Below are positions 25,881-36,300 of a stretch of DNA of 64,000 bases, piece after piece. The stretch's first letter is position 1. Each line of letters starts with the position of its first letter. Where the stretch lies: positions 124,001 through 188,000 of the forward strand of contig NZ_JAAHIH010000007.1 of NCBI RefSeq assembly GCF_010671925.1, in the 5' to 3' direction. This DNA is from Moorena sp. SIOASIH (lineage in GTDB: Bacteria > Cyanobacteriota > Cyanobacteriia > Cyanobacteriales > Coleofasciculaceae). A program made the translations under genes and the position numbers. The notes beneath the pieces were generated by a model that was not told the origin of the DNA, made no database searches, and saw nothing but the letters and a program-made list of their open reading frames with translations.

Positions 25881-26996
25881 ATGACCAATCAAAAGATAGT
25901 TGTCAAAGTCGGCACATCTAGTTTAACTCAACCAGCAACAGGTCAGTTGGCCCTATCCACTATTGCAGCCCTAGTGGAAACACTTACTCGGCTGCGTTCT
26001 GAAGGTCATCAAGTGGTACTGGTTACCTCTGGCGCTGTGGGGATTGGCTGTGGGCGACTGGGGTTAACATCACGACCGAATACACTCCCTCTCAAACAAG
26101 CGATCGCAGCAGTTGGTCAAGGACGGCTGATGCGGATATATGATGACTTATTTAGCAACCTCAACCAACCTATTGCTCAGATTCTCCTCAGCCGCCGAGA
26201 TTTTGTACAGCGTAGTTGCTATGTTAATGCCTATGCTACCTTTCGGGAGCTACTCCAGCTGGGGGTGATCCCAGTGGTGAATGAAAATGATACTGTTGCC
26301 GTAGATGAACTTAAATTTGGGGATAACGATACCCTTAGCGCCTTAGTAGCTAGTTTGATTGAATCGGATTGGTTGTTTTTACTAACTGATGTGGATAGAC
26401 TTTACTCAGCAGACCCCCGTAAGGTACCGGATGCTGAACCAATTATTTCAGTCAATAGCATTGAGGAGTTAACTGAACTAGAGGTACAAGCTGATGACTC
26501 AGGCTCTGGTTGGGGCACTGGTGGGATGGTAACCAAAGTGGCTGCTGCCCGAATTGCTACCAATGCTGGGGTTAGAACTGTAATCACTGAAGGACGATGT
26601 CCGGATAACATTGAAAGAATTTTACAGGGTGAATCCCTGGGCACCCAGTTTGCCCCCCAAGCTCAAACCAATAAAGCCCGCAAGCACTGGATTGCGTACA
26701 GTTTAGTGCCAGCAGGGAAACTCTATCTTGATAATGGAGCGTTAAAGGCAGTTTGTGATGGGGGCAAATCTCTATTAGCAGCTGGTATTACTCGCATAGA
26801 GGGGGATTTTCGCTCATCAGATGCCGTAGAGCTATGTGACAGCAATGGTACGGAAATTGCTAGGGGATTGGTGAACTACAACAGTAATGAATTACATAAG
26901 ATTCGAGGGCATAAATCCGAACAAATCCTGACTATTTTGGGTTACAAGGGGGCAGAAACTGTGGTTCATCGGGATAATTTGGTCCTGATGAATTAG
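25881..26996 (+). CDS. proB: Glutamate 5-kinase
   Basis: 371 aa, the normal length for ProB with a C-terminal PUA domain. The amino-acid kinase domain shows VVKVGTSSLT (6-15), VTSGAVGIGCGRLGL (about 54-68), the glutamate-binding NENDTVAVDELKFGDND (about 135), and LLTDVDRLYSADPR (about 172). GWGTGGMVTKVAAA follows. The PUA domain occupies about 280-365. It phosphorylates glutamate to gamma-glutamyl phosphate, the first and feedback-controlled step of proline synthesis in the cytoplasm. proA is not in the window. The next gene, on the other strand, is a glycine betaine-type binding protein. The stop codon TAG is immediately followed by, and overlaps, a GGGAGTA array. Confidence 0.95.
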   Translation: MTNQKIVVKVGTSSLTQPATGQLALSTIAALVETLTRLRSEGHQVVLVTSGAVGIGCGRLGLTSRPNTLPLKQAIAAVGQGRLMRIYDDLFSNLNQPIAQILLSRRDFVQRSCYVNAYATFRELLQLGVIPVVNENDTVAVDELKFGDNDTLSALVASLIESDWLFLLTDVDRLYSADPRKVPDAEPIISVNSIEELTELEVQADDSGSGWGTGGMVTKVAAARIATNAGVRTVITEGRCPDNIERILQGESLGTQFAPQAQTNKARKHWIAYSLVPAGKLYLDNGALKAVCDGGKSLLAAGITRIEGDFRSSDAVELCDSNGTEIARGLVNYNSNELHKIRGHKSEQILTILGYKGAETVVHRDNLVLMN

Positions 26997-27115
26997 GGAG
27001 TAGGGAGTAGGGAGTAGGGAGTAGGGAGTAGGGAGTAGGGAGTAGGGAGTAGGGAGTAGGGAGTAGGGAATCGGGAAAAAATACTCTGTACCTGATTAGG
27101 TTAGAAACCGCTATA
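26994..27115. repeat. GGGAGTA array with TATAGCGG-type end
   Basis: About ten GGGAGTA units starting at the proB stop are followed by AAAAAATACTCTGTACC then TGATTAGGTTAGAAACCGCTATA. This is the same end as in the 12801-12928 element, in the same orientation as its right end. No left end is visible, as if it was lost at the gene edge. Confidence 0.8.
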
Positions 27116-27327
27116 CTGTATGTCTCTCAAGATTGTGATCAATCAAGAAAATCATGGTTTCGTAAGCATATGCGCTACGCGCACGCTGCGCGAACAGCCG
27201 TTGGCCGTTGGCCACGCTACTAGATCGGTGCTTAAAATCAACCTTCTTTAGCCTGCGCAAACGGGAGAATTTAATAGTTCGAGATTAATGAAAATTGGAA
27301 GTCTGAGGAAAATCCCATCAGCAGACT

Positions 27328-27428
27328 TATAGCAGTCGAAGTAAAGGTTAAGACATATTTCTCTTCCCTATTCCCTGTTCCCTGTTCCCTGTTCCCTAAA
27401 AACCTCACTCAATTGAAAACCGCTATAT
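27328..27428. repeat. Inverted-repeat element carrying TTCCCTG heptamers
   Basis: Left TATAGCAGTCGAAGTAAAGG and right AACCTCACTCAATTGAAAAC then CGCTATA flank a few TTCCCTA/TTCCCTG units. It ends 18 bp from the proX stop. Confidence 0.7.
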
Positions 27429-27445
27429 ACCCTTTGAGGATATTT

Positions 27446-28486
27446 TTAATTCGTGGCTGCCTTTTTGGCTGATTCTACCCAACTATCAAAGAGTTCCTGA
27501 TTTTTCTTTATCCATTCTTCGGCATGGCGGCGAATATCTTTTGGGCTACTTTCACCATCTTGTACCAGTTTTTGTTGAGCATTCACATCGTCAATTGGAA
27601 CCGTCATCAACTCAAACAGGCGTTTGGCAGCTGGATTGGCTGCTAAAAATTTCTTGTTTGCCATCACCCGAACTTTATCCACAGCAAAACCGACATTTTT
27701 TCCGTTAATAGTAGTATCTTTTTCTGTTATATTTTCCTGTTCTTTAGGTAGTGAAATAAAAGGAACCTCTAATCTAATGGTATCTTCTCCTGGCTTTAAT
27801 ACTGTCACTGACCAGTGGGGACTATAGCTATAAAATAAAATAGGTTGTCCTTGTTTATAGCGACCCAATGTGGCGGCTAAGAGCACATCATAGTTGCCTT
27901 GGTCATGTTCAACGGTATCTCGCAACTTGTAAGCATCCAGCTGATGTTCAATTACCAACTCACACCCCCAACCTGGATTACAACCAGTTAAGTTAGCTTT
28001 GCCATCTCCATCAGAGTCAAAAAGCTTGGCAATCTTGGGGTCTTTTAGTTGTTCCAAATTAGTGATTTTGTATTGTTCAGCAGTTTTTTTATCTATCTGA
28101 TAGCTTTGCAAACCATCAGCAATAATTACCCCCACCCGTTCTAATTTTTGGTCACCACCGTTTTGTAAAAAGAATTTTTTGTGTATATTTTGCCAATGAA
28201 CACTGTAAAAATCTATGTCTCCATTCCTGACAGAAATGTGTGCCAGGGGAATACTAAGTTGTTTGATTGCTGCAGGTTTATAACCAACTTTTTCCAAACC
28301 AATATTGATGATTTCGGAAACAAATAAGGCATAGGTGGAAACGGAGGATGCAGAACTGACCTTGACTCCTTTACCTGCTGTGGATTGACTCCCATTTGGG
28401 GTCTGTGCTCCACAGGCGATTAAACTGAGGCATAAAGCTGCTGCTAAGATAGCACAAATAAATTTATTAATTTTCCTGATGGTCAT
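27446..28486 (-). CDS. proX: Glycine betaine/proline ABC transporter substrate-binding lipoprotein
   Basis: 346 aa. A lipobox LSLIAC gives lipidated Cys25. The mature protein shows the ProX/OpuAC pattern: VSTYALFVSEIINIGLEKVGY, IDFYSVHWQNIHKKFF, LTGCNPGWGCE (paired Cys seen in the ProX group), HDQGNYDVLLAATLGRYKQGQPILFYSYSPHW with aromatic residues for the quaternary-ammonium cage, and AEEWIKKNQELFDSWV at the end. It should capture glycine betaine or proline at the membrane surface. No ATPase (ProV) or permease (ProW) gene is adjacent, so the partner must lie elsewhere. Its position next to proB suits an osmotic-stress role, but they are convergent, not an operon. Confidence 0.87.
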   Translation of the reverse strand: MTIRKINKFICAILAAALCLSLIACGAQTPNGSQSTAGKGVKVSSASSVSTYALFVSEIINIGLEKVGYKPAAIKQLSIPLAHISVRNGDIDFYSVHWQNIHKKFFLQNGGDQKLERVGVIIADGLQSYQIDKKTAEQYKITNLEQLKDPKIAKLFDSDGDGKANLTGCNPGWGCELVIEHQLDAYKLRDTVEHDQGNYDVLLAATLGRYKQGQPILFYSYSPHWSVTVLKPGEDTIRLEVPFISLPKEQENITEKDTTINGKNVGFAVDKVRVMANKKFLAANPAAKRLFELMTVPIDDVNAQQKLVQDGESSPKDIRRHAEEWIKKNQELFDSWVESAKKAATN

Positions 28487-28644
28487 TTATTTGATTCTAT
28501 TTGATCAGGTGCTCTGGAGATGTTACAGCTAGATTTTCCATGAAATTCTCGTAAGGTGCAATTCCGACTACGGACCATAGGGTGGCATGGGCATGTTGGT
28601 GCCATGGACATGTTGCCGTGGAATGGGCATCTTGCCTGTTTCAT

Positions 28645-28798
28645 TTCCGGGCGGGCATCCTGCCCACTCTACTGCTATTGATTCCCGCAGGGGGCATCCT
28701 GCCCACTCTACTGCTATTGATTCCCGCAGGGGGCATCCTGCCCACTCTACTGCTATTGATTCGCCCAGGGGGCATCCTGCCCACTCTACTGCTATTGA
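28645..28798. repeat. Four ~37-bp GGGCATCCTGCCC repeats
   Basis: The unit GGGCATCCTGCCCACTCTAC then TGCTATTGATTCCCGCA occurs four times. GGGCA-TCC-TGCCC is a short palindrome. Open frames through it are artefacts. Confidence 0.88.
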
Positions 28799-28999
28799 TT
28801 AGACCTCTTGCAAAAGTATTTTTCTGATAGTATTTACGTCAATTCTTGTCCACTGTTCCCTGGTTCCCTGAACAAGTGCCTCTTTCAGAGGAGCTACGCT
28901 ATCGATTTTTTGGGAATATTTTTTATTGATAACTGTATCATCAAAAATTAAATAACCATCTTCAGTAGTTACAATTTCGAACCGTACATTTGGCCACAA
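28799..28999 (-). pseudogene. IS transposase fragment (IS701/IS4-like DDE)
   Basis: 66 aa with GYLIFDDTVINKKYSQKI, which resembles the first catalytic Asp region (LIFDDTVLDKRYS) of DDE transposases common in cyanobacteria. The C-terminus NTIRKILLQEV and the flank AGACCTCTTGCAAAAG look like an IS end. Only a short internal/terminal piece remains, so the element is dead. About 55 bp of the same end recurs at 58847-58905. Confidence 0.5.
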
Positions 29000-29483
29000 A
29001 ATTTATGTACCTAAACCAACATTATTAAAATAAAGGTTAATTTAATCGTGGCTAACTTTTTCCAGATTATCCGCAAGATTTGTGAGAGTGTAATTTTTAT
29101 TAATACTTATTAGATACTGACAATATTTTATATAATTAAAGTCCATTAAAAACTCTTAATAAAAAATCAATGAATAGTATTTTATACTACCAGATAATCT
29201 ACATAAATATCAATCAAATTTTTCAGTTTATGATAATTTTGTTGTGGTTCAGGCGATCGCCAATGTACAGAAAACCTTAAGGCTTAACACTATATATAGT
29301 GCCCTTGCGTAAGTCCTGATCTATTTTACCTTGATGCCTTCAAGATTAGCGATCGCCACTATACATATCTTATTCTGGATTAATCCATTTTATTAGTGTA
29401 ATAGGTTCCATAAAGGTATCTAATTATTTCAGGTTTTTCTCCACTAAATACTCTATTATTTTATCACATCTCATTCCTGATTG
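29000..29483. other. AT-rich gap downstream of the NRPS operon, with an IS-like end
   Basis: No gene is seen. ACACTATATATAGTG (29288-29302) is palindromic and is followed by CCCTTGCGTAAGTCCTG. A close match (ATATGGTGTCTTTGCGTAAG then TCCTG) lies at about 45986-46010 beyond the other end of the cluster. HIP1 octamers are near 29251 and 29349. Confidence 0.5.
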
Positions 29484-30296
29484 CTATAACTTAGTTTCCA
29501 CAATTAGATAAGTATTACGAAAATAGGTAAATTGGGTAAGGAATTTCAAAAGTAGTTGCCATTGCCAAGGCCAACGTTCTTGATGTAGCTGATAGATAGA
29601 CCAAGTATTGACTACTTGCAATCCCATAGCGTTTAAGTCTTGTTCGTTTTTCACAAACCACTTTAGGGGAGCTCCAATTTGAGAGAACCTTTTACTAAAC
29701 ATCTTGGCATAATTTCCTATAACTTCCACATCTAAGGTTGCACCTGGAAAACGAGAGCGCATCATAGATAGAAGTTGCTGGACTTCATTTACCTCAAAGT
29801 AGGCTAGTAAGCCTTCTGCAATAAATAAAATGTTTTCTGGTTCTACGTTGGGCAAATTATTCATCCAGTCAAAATCCATAACTGAAGCACTAATAAACTG
29901 ATGCTGTTCTGTCTGTGTATCTAACTTAGAGCGCAATTCAGTTACCATGGGCAAATCTAGTTCAAACCAACGATAAGCATTCTGTCCAATACGGTGAAAA
30001 CGACTAGATAATCCAGCTCCCAATTCCACTACAACTGGATGGGAATGGTTGGCAATATGACCAGATGCTATTTGATCATGCTGGTAAGTTCGGATAGCAG
30101 CTATAATACTACCAGTTTTAGCACTTTTAGAATAAAATTTCTCTAGCTCTTGATCCCAACCCGCGAGTTTTAACCACTCAACAGCTAGTGGATCTTGAAA
30201 CAGTGGATGAGGATTTGATTGTTCATCAGCTCGTCCCCTGAGTGGTAAAAGTAGGGTGCGAGGTACACCTGTTAGTTCAGTAACAATTTGAGACAT
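29484..30296 (-). CDS. SAM-dependent O-methyltransferase of the leucine carboxyl methyltransferase (LCM/TcmP-like) family
   Basis: 270 aa. Motif I is VVVELGAGLSSRF (about 88-100), followed by the LCM-type WFELDLPMVTELRSKL, a motif II-like VMDFDWMN, and ILFIAEGLLAYF. These are characteristic of the PPM1/TcmP group of class I methyltransferases, which methylate carboxyl or hydroxyl groups on small molecules and some proteins. It is the last gene of the NRPS operon, 49 bp after the thioesterase-bearing synthetase. It is therefore a candidate tailoring enzyme for the released peptide, for example as a carboxyl methyl ester or on a hydroxyl. The target is an inference. Confidence 0.82.
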   Translation of the reverse strand: MSQIVTELTGVPRTLLLPLRGRADEQSNPHPLFQDPLAVEWLKLAGWDQELEKFYSKSAKTGSIIAAIRTYQHDQIASGHIANHSHPVVVELGAGLSSRFHRIGQNAYRWFELDLPMVTELRSKLDTQTEQHQFISASVMDFDWMNNLPNVEPENILFIAEGLLAYFEVNEVQQLLSMMRSRFPGATLDVEVIGNYAKMFSKRFSQIGAPLKWFVKNEQDLNAMGLQVVNTWSIYQLHQERWPWQWQLLLKFLTQFTYFRNTYLIVETKL

Positions 30297-30345
30297 AGAT
30301 ATTAATATCCTGATTTATTGAAAATTTTGACTGGGTTTGATTGAA

Positions 30346-33300
30346 TTATTGACTGTAACTTCTGTTACTTAAAGCTTTCTCTATACAAGCTTGTAACTTC
30401 TTAGCTAAGATAGTTACACTTGGTGGATAAACCATGTACTCGTGATAGCCAGGAACAGTTTCTACCTTAACCTCACCAATGGACTCCTCTGCCCAACCTA
30501 GAGTTTGTCCCATAGCAGCAATGACTTCCTGGGAGAATCCCAATGAACCTTTTTCCGGTTTGAATAAAATCATAGAACCTGAATAGTTGGGTGGTGAGTA
30601 GCTACGCATTGCATTGTAATTTAGCTCCAAAACTTTCAGGAGACGTTCAATATCAGCAACCTGAAAATCAAGAGGAACTACATTAGCTTGTTGAGCTTTC
30701 TTCAAAATGAAGACTGTTCTTTCCTCTGGAGCAAGTTTCTGGAATTCTTCGGTAGGTATAGAAACAGTTCCCCCAAACAATTGAAAGACAACTTCTTCCC
30801 CTTCTACTTCTACTAAGTTTTGCTCATCAGGCAACTTCGATGGGGCGTAGGTATCAAGTAATCCTAGAAAAGCTACTTGTTCACCTTGAATCGTTAATTC
30901 GTAAGCCATCTGTAATGCTACTGCTCCACCAAATGACCAACCAAGTAGAGTATACGGACCATTTGGCTGCACCTCACGAATAGCAGAAAGGTAAAGACTA
31001 GCCATATCTTCTACCCGTGTGAGTGGTTCTTGCCCTTTTTCTATACCTAATGCTTGTAGACCATAGAAGGGTTGCTCCGTTCCCAATAGTTTAGCTAACT
31101 CAAAGTAGCAGAAAGCAGTTCCACCACCAGGGTGTATGCAGAATATTGGCACTTTGGAGCCATTTGGGTTAATAGGAAATAGAGGGGAAAAGGAGGAAAT
31201 ACTTTCTTGACGGAGAACAGCAGCTAGTTCCTCAACAGTAGGAGATTGGAAGAGGGTTGACAGGGCTAGAGATTTCCCCAACTCATTTTCAATATATTTC
31301 ATCAAGCGAACTGCCAAAAGTGAGTGACCCCCTAGGTCAAAGAAATTATCTTTAATACTAATTTGATGAATACCTAAAAGATCTTCCCATATTTTTAGCA
31401 ATAGTAATTCTTGGCGATCGCGTGGTGCAATATATTCTTGGTTTTGATATCTACTGGCCACATCCAGTTCAGGCAATGCCTTACGGTCTACTTTGCCATT
31501 GGGAGTCAGAGGCAGTTGCGACAACACCATCAACCCCGATGGCACCATATACTCTGGCAACCGCGACTGTAGATACTCTCTCAACTGCGGTATCAGTTCC
31601 TTTCTGAACTGGGAACTCAAGGGATTATTCCCATAATTATTCCAGTTACTTGCTACCACCGATTTTTGAGTTAGGGGTGTTAACACTATCCCTTCTTTGG
31701 CTAACTCACTGCGCACAAATACCCCATCCATCAATTCTGGACTACCTTGTCCAGACCAACACAACTCTAAGCTATACCCTAAAGATGCACTTAGTTCATA
31801 TAACCTCTCTGGGTCAATGCTCTTGGTTTGCTTTGACTCTAAAAACTGCCTCAACTGCTGCACATTCTGTTTTGATTCTGGTTGTGATAGCCACTCTACC
31901 AACTCTACATCATTTGCCACTCTGCCATTGACTAAACCACTAAAGCATATTGATTCTGGCCCAATGTCTCGCAGATAAGTTTCTATCTGTTGAACACTAA
32001 CAGCCGCTCCACTTTCTACAGTCGGTGTTATTACTTTTCCTGGTTGTGCCTCTATATGCAACAGTACGCTATAGCGATATTTATTCAGTTCGTTTTGCTC
32101 CCTTCCCCTCTGTAAACGGATTTGTACATGAGTTATTTCTGGATGTTTTTCTTTCAGAGCTACAAACAACTCTGGTGAGACTAACAACTCGGTCTCCTGC
32201 TCCATTTTTATGTCTATCTTTTCTTTGAGTTGTTGTCTCGACAGTGAGGGAGTTGCTTGATACAGTTGCACCGAACTGTGAAAGGCTTTCATTAATGGCC
32301 AACTGCGGATATCTCCTAGGAAAATCATTCCTCCTGGTTTGACTACCCTGATACTGTTTTCTATTACTTGCAACAGATACTCCACACTAGGGAAATACTG
32401 GACTATGGAACTCAGCAATACGGCATCGAAACTGTTAGGAGCTATATCAGCCATGTCTTCAGCTCGTTTCTGTGCTAAGGAGACATGACCATATTTGTCG
32501 GGTTCGGGTTCTATTTGTTGTTTGATGTATTCTAATGAGACATTGGAGATATCTGTTCCATAATAGTTTTGTGTCTGGGGTGCGATTTGAAACAGGAGCA
32601 TTCCTGTGCCACAACCTATTTCCCACACACTCTCTGGTTTCTGGGCTAATACTTGAGTTACTATATCCCCTGCCCAGATGCGCATTTGCTCTACTGGTAT
32701 GGGCTGGTTATCGTAGTTGCTAATCCATCCTCTAGTGTTAAATAGAGAGTCAGTTACTTCACTCTTATTTTCTTTAATTAGTTGGTTAAATAGGTTTTGC
32801 CAACTGTTGATGTGAGTATCTAATAGTTGTAAGCTAGAAGTGCTAACTGTTTCAGTTTCTGCAAATAACCTTTGATAAAAAGGAGTTTGCTTAAACTGTT
32901 GTTTCCAGTGATAAGAAATATGTTCAAAATCAATATCTTCTCCTTGTTGCCTGAGAATACGTCCTTGGATAGCATAATCTGGATTCAAATTATTCTCGCA
33001 AAGCTTTCGGCTACAAACAGCTTCAATCACATCTCCTTCACTCACATCAATACCAGGCTCAAACACTGGAAAATAAACTGGTAACCAAGAATGCTCATGT
33101 TCGAGAATATCTATACACTCACCCTCAATAGTATGCAAATTTAACCAGACCAGAAAACCATCTAATCTGCCGGATTTTTCTATCCTTAACTGAATTTGAT
33201 GAGTCAAATCTGTATCTAAAGATTTAGTAAAGTCTAAATCCTCAAATATTTCTCGATTGGAAAGTAAATTGGCTTGAGGAAATCCTTTAATACAAACCCG

Positions 33301-36300
33301 TAAATCAAAAGGATACCCAACCTGTTCAAAAATTTTCTGGGTATAATAACCAGAAACCTTTGTAAATCTGGGTTGATTGAGTAATGGTTCTGGAAGAGTT
33401 ACTGCTGCAATCTTAGTCACACTTCTTTCGGGAATCATCGCACCGTCTGGCTTCAAAAACCTTCTGGTATTATTAATAATTACTGCTGCTCCTTCACATC
33501 CACCAATGGCTCCCACAATTTCAGAAACACATACATCCGCTAATTCGGGTAGGTTAACCGTCATCGCATCTCCATGTATGATTTCAATTTGTGCCGATAA
33601 TCCCAACTTATCCACGCAAGCTTTAGCTAACTGACTGGTTTCTTGGTCTCTCTCAATAGCATAGATTTTCTTAGCTCCTGCTTGTGCACAAAATCTCGCC
33701 AAAATAGCATCCTTGCCTGTACCAATTTCTACCACTACTCGCTCTTTAACAAGTTGATTAATTGCCACTTGATAACTGTGGTTTCGACGATGGTCATTAG
33801 TCATCGCATAGTACAATAACTCATCATAAACATAGTATTCTGCTATTGATGGCCAAAGTTCTATGCCTTTCATCTTCTGGATATTTTGTTCCAACTCTGG
33901 TTCGGGAACAAAATATGCTACCAACCGCTTGTTCCCTGGATTATCTTCCCTGTCGATTACTACAGCTTGTTGGACTTGGGGATGCCTCCTGAGAACTGAT
34001 TCAATTTCTCCAGGTTCAATTCGGAAACCTCGTATCTTCACCTGATTATCTATGCGACCAAGAAACTCAATATTGCCATCCGGTAAGTAACGAGCTAAAT
34101 CTCCTGTTTTGTACAGCCTCTCCTCGGTTAAATTCCTCAAAGGATGGGAAATAAATTTTTCCTGTGTTAATTGAGGTTGGTTAAGATAGCCACGAGCTAA
34201 ACCAACACCACTGATATAAATTTCACCAGGTACTCCTATGGGGACTGGTTGTAAATTCCTGTCTAGGATGTAGATTTGAGTATTGCTGATCGGCCTACCT
34301 ATGGGTGGCACAGAACACTCTGGTGAGCATTCGGCCATGGTGGCACATACTGTTGATTCTGTTGGTCCGTAGGCGTTCACAAATTGTCGCCCCACAGACC
34401 ACTGAGATATTAGCTCTGGTGGGCAAGCTTCTCCTGCTACTACTATGGTCTTTAAAGAAGGTAATTCCTCTTTGGGCATCACTGCCAGAGCTGAGGGGGG
34501 TATGGTGATATGGGTGATTTTGTTGTTCCGCAACCACTGACTCATACCCACTCCAGGCATTAAGGTATCTCGGCTGCCCATATACAAACTGGCTCCTGAA
34601 CCTAAAGCTATGACTATTTCCGAGATGGAGGCATCGAAACTTAATGATGCGAACTGAACCACTCTGCTGTTTGAGTTGACTTGAAACCCTTGCATTTGAA
34701 CTGTAGCCAGATTACACAGTCCCTTGTGTTCTACCAAGACTCCTTTCGGTTTACCTGTGGAACCTGATGTATAAATTACATAAGCTAAATTTTGGGGACT
34801 GACTTCACTCTCTACTTTTTCTGGTGTTTCAGTGGCTATTTTTTCCCAATCTTTATCTAGAAAGACTACTTGGGCTTGATGTTGGGGGAGTTGAGCTAAT
34901 ATTTGTTCTTGAGTTAGTAACACTGACACTTGGGAGTCAGCGAACATATATTCTAGGCGTTCTTGGGGATAGGCCGGGTCTAATGGCACATAAGCTCCTC
35001 CGGCTTTGAGTATGGCTAATAAACCTACTACCATCTCGACTGAACGCTCTACACATATTCCCACTAGGGTTTCTGGAACTACTCCCAATTTTTGCAAGTA
35101 ATGTGCTAGTTGATTAGCTTTGCTATTTAATTGGGAATAGGTCAGCTTTTGCTCCTCAAATACTACTGCTACTGCATCCGGTGTTTTCTCTACCTGTTCC
35201 TCAAATAACTGATGGATACATTTGTCTGTGGGATAATCTGTTATGGTGTTGTTCCACTCCACCAGTATTTGGTCTAGCTCTGGCTCTGTCATTAATGGCA
35301 ACTGGCTAATAGGTCTCTCTGGATTCTCTACTGCTGCTAATAGTAAGTTTTTATAATGTGACACCATCCGACTAATTGTCTCCACCTCAAACAAGTCTCG
35401 GTTATAGGCACAGAATCCTTTAATTTCTTCTCCTATTGGCCACAGATGTAACTCTAAGTCAAACCTCACTGTCATCTCAGCTCCTGCCCCTTCATACCAA
35501 CCTACTTCTAAGTTAGGTAAGCTAAAGGATGGTTTGAAAATTTCCTCCTGCTGAACAGCAAACGACACTTGAAACAAGGGGTTTTGTGATAGAGACCTTT
35601 CTGGTTGCAAATCTTCGACTAGCTTCTCAAAGGGTATGTCTTGGTGACTATAAGCTTCTAGGGCTGTTTGTTTAACTCGGTTTAATACTTCTGTGAAACT
35701 TGGGAACCCTCCCAGGTCTGTGTACATGACTAGGGAGTTGACAAAGAAACCTATTAACCCTTCTATTTCTAGGCGGTTGCGGTTGGCTATGGCTGAACCT
35801 ACTGCTACACTTTCTTGACCACTATAACGAGACAACAATACTTTGAATACTGCTAACAGGGTCATAAATAGGGTAGTTCCCTGGTTTTGGGTGAGTTGTT
35901 TAACTTTTGATGTTAGTGCTGCTGGTATGTTTATCGGTATACCTGCTCCATTAAAAGTTTCAACTGGGGGTCGAGGATGGTCTGTGGGTAGTTGTAGTTG
36001 AGGTAGGTCTTGCAGCTTTTGCTTCCAGTAGTTGAGTTGGCTAGAGAGGGTTTGACCTTGTAAGTAGTTCTTTTGCCACACTGCAAAGTCGGCATATTGT
36101 ATGGGTAGCTCTGGTAATGGGGATGGTTTCTCGAACAGTGTGGCAGTGTAAATAGCCGAAAGTTCTTTGGGTAATACTGTCAGTGACCAGCCATCGGAAG
36201 CTATGTGATGTAATGTAATTTGCAGTATGTGTTCTGTTGTTCCTAGTTGAAACAACTGAGCTCGTATGGGGGGGTCTACTTCCAGATTGAATGAAAGTTC

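Noticed and set aside
28582..28827. Two plus-strand frames with HPAHSTAID units
   Set aside because: Products of the 37-bp GGGCATCCTGCCC repeat.
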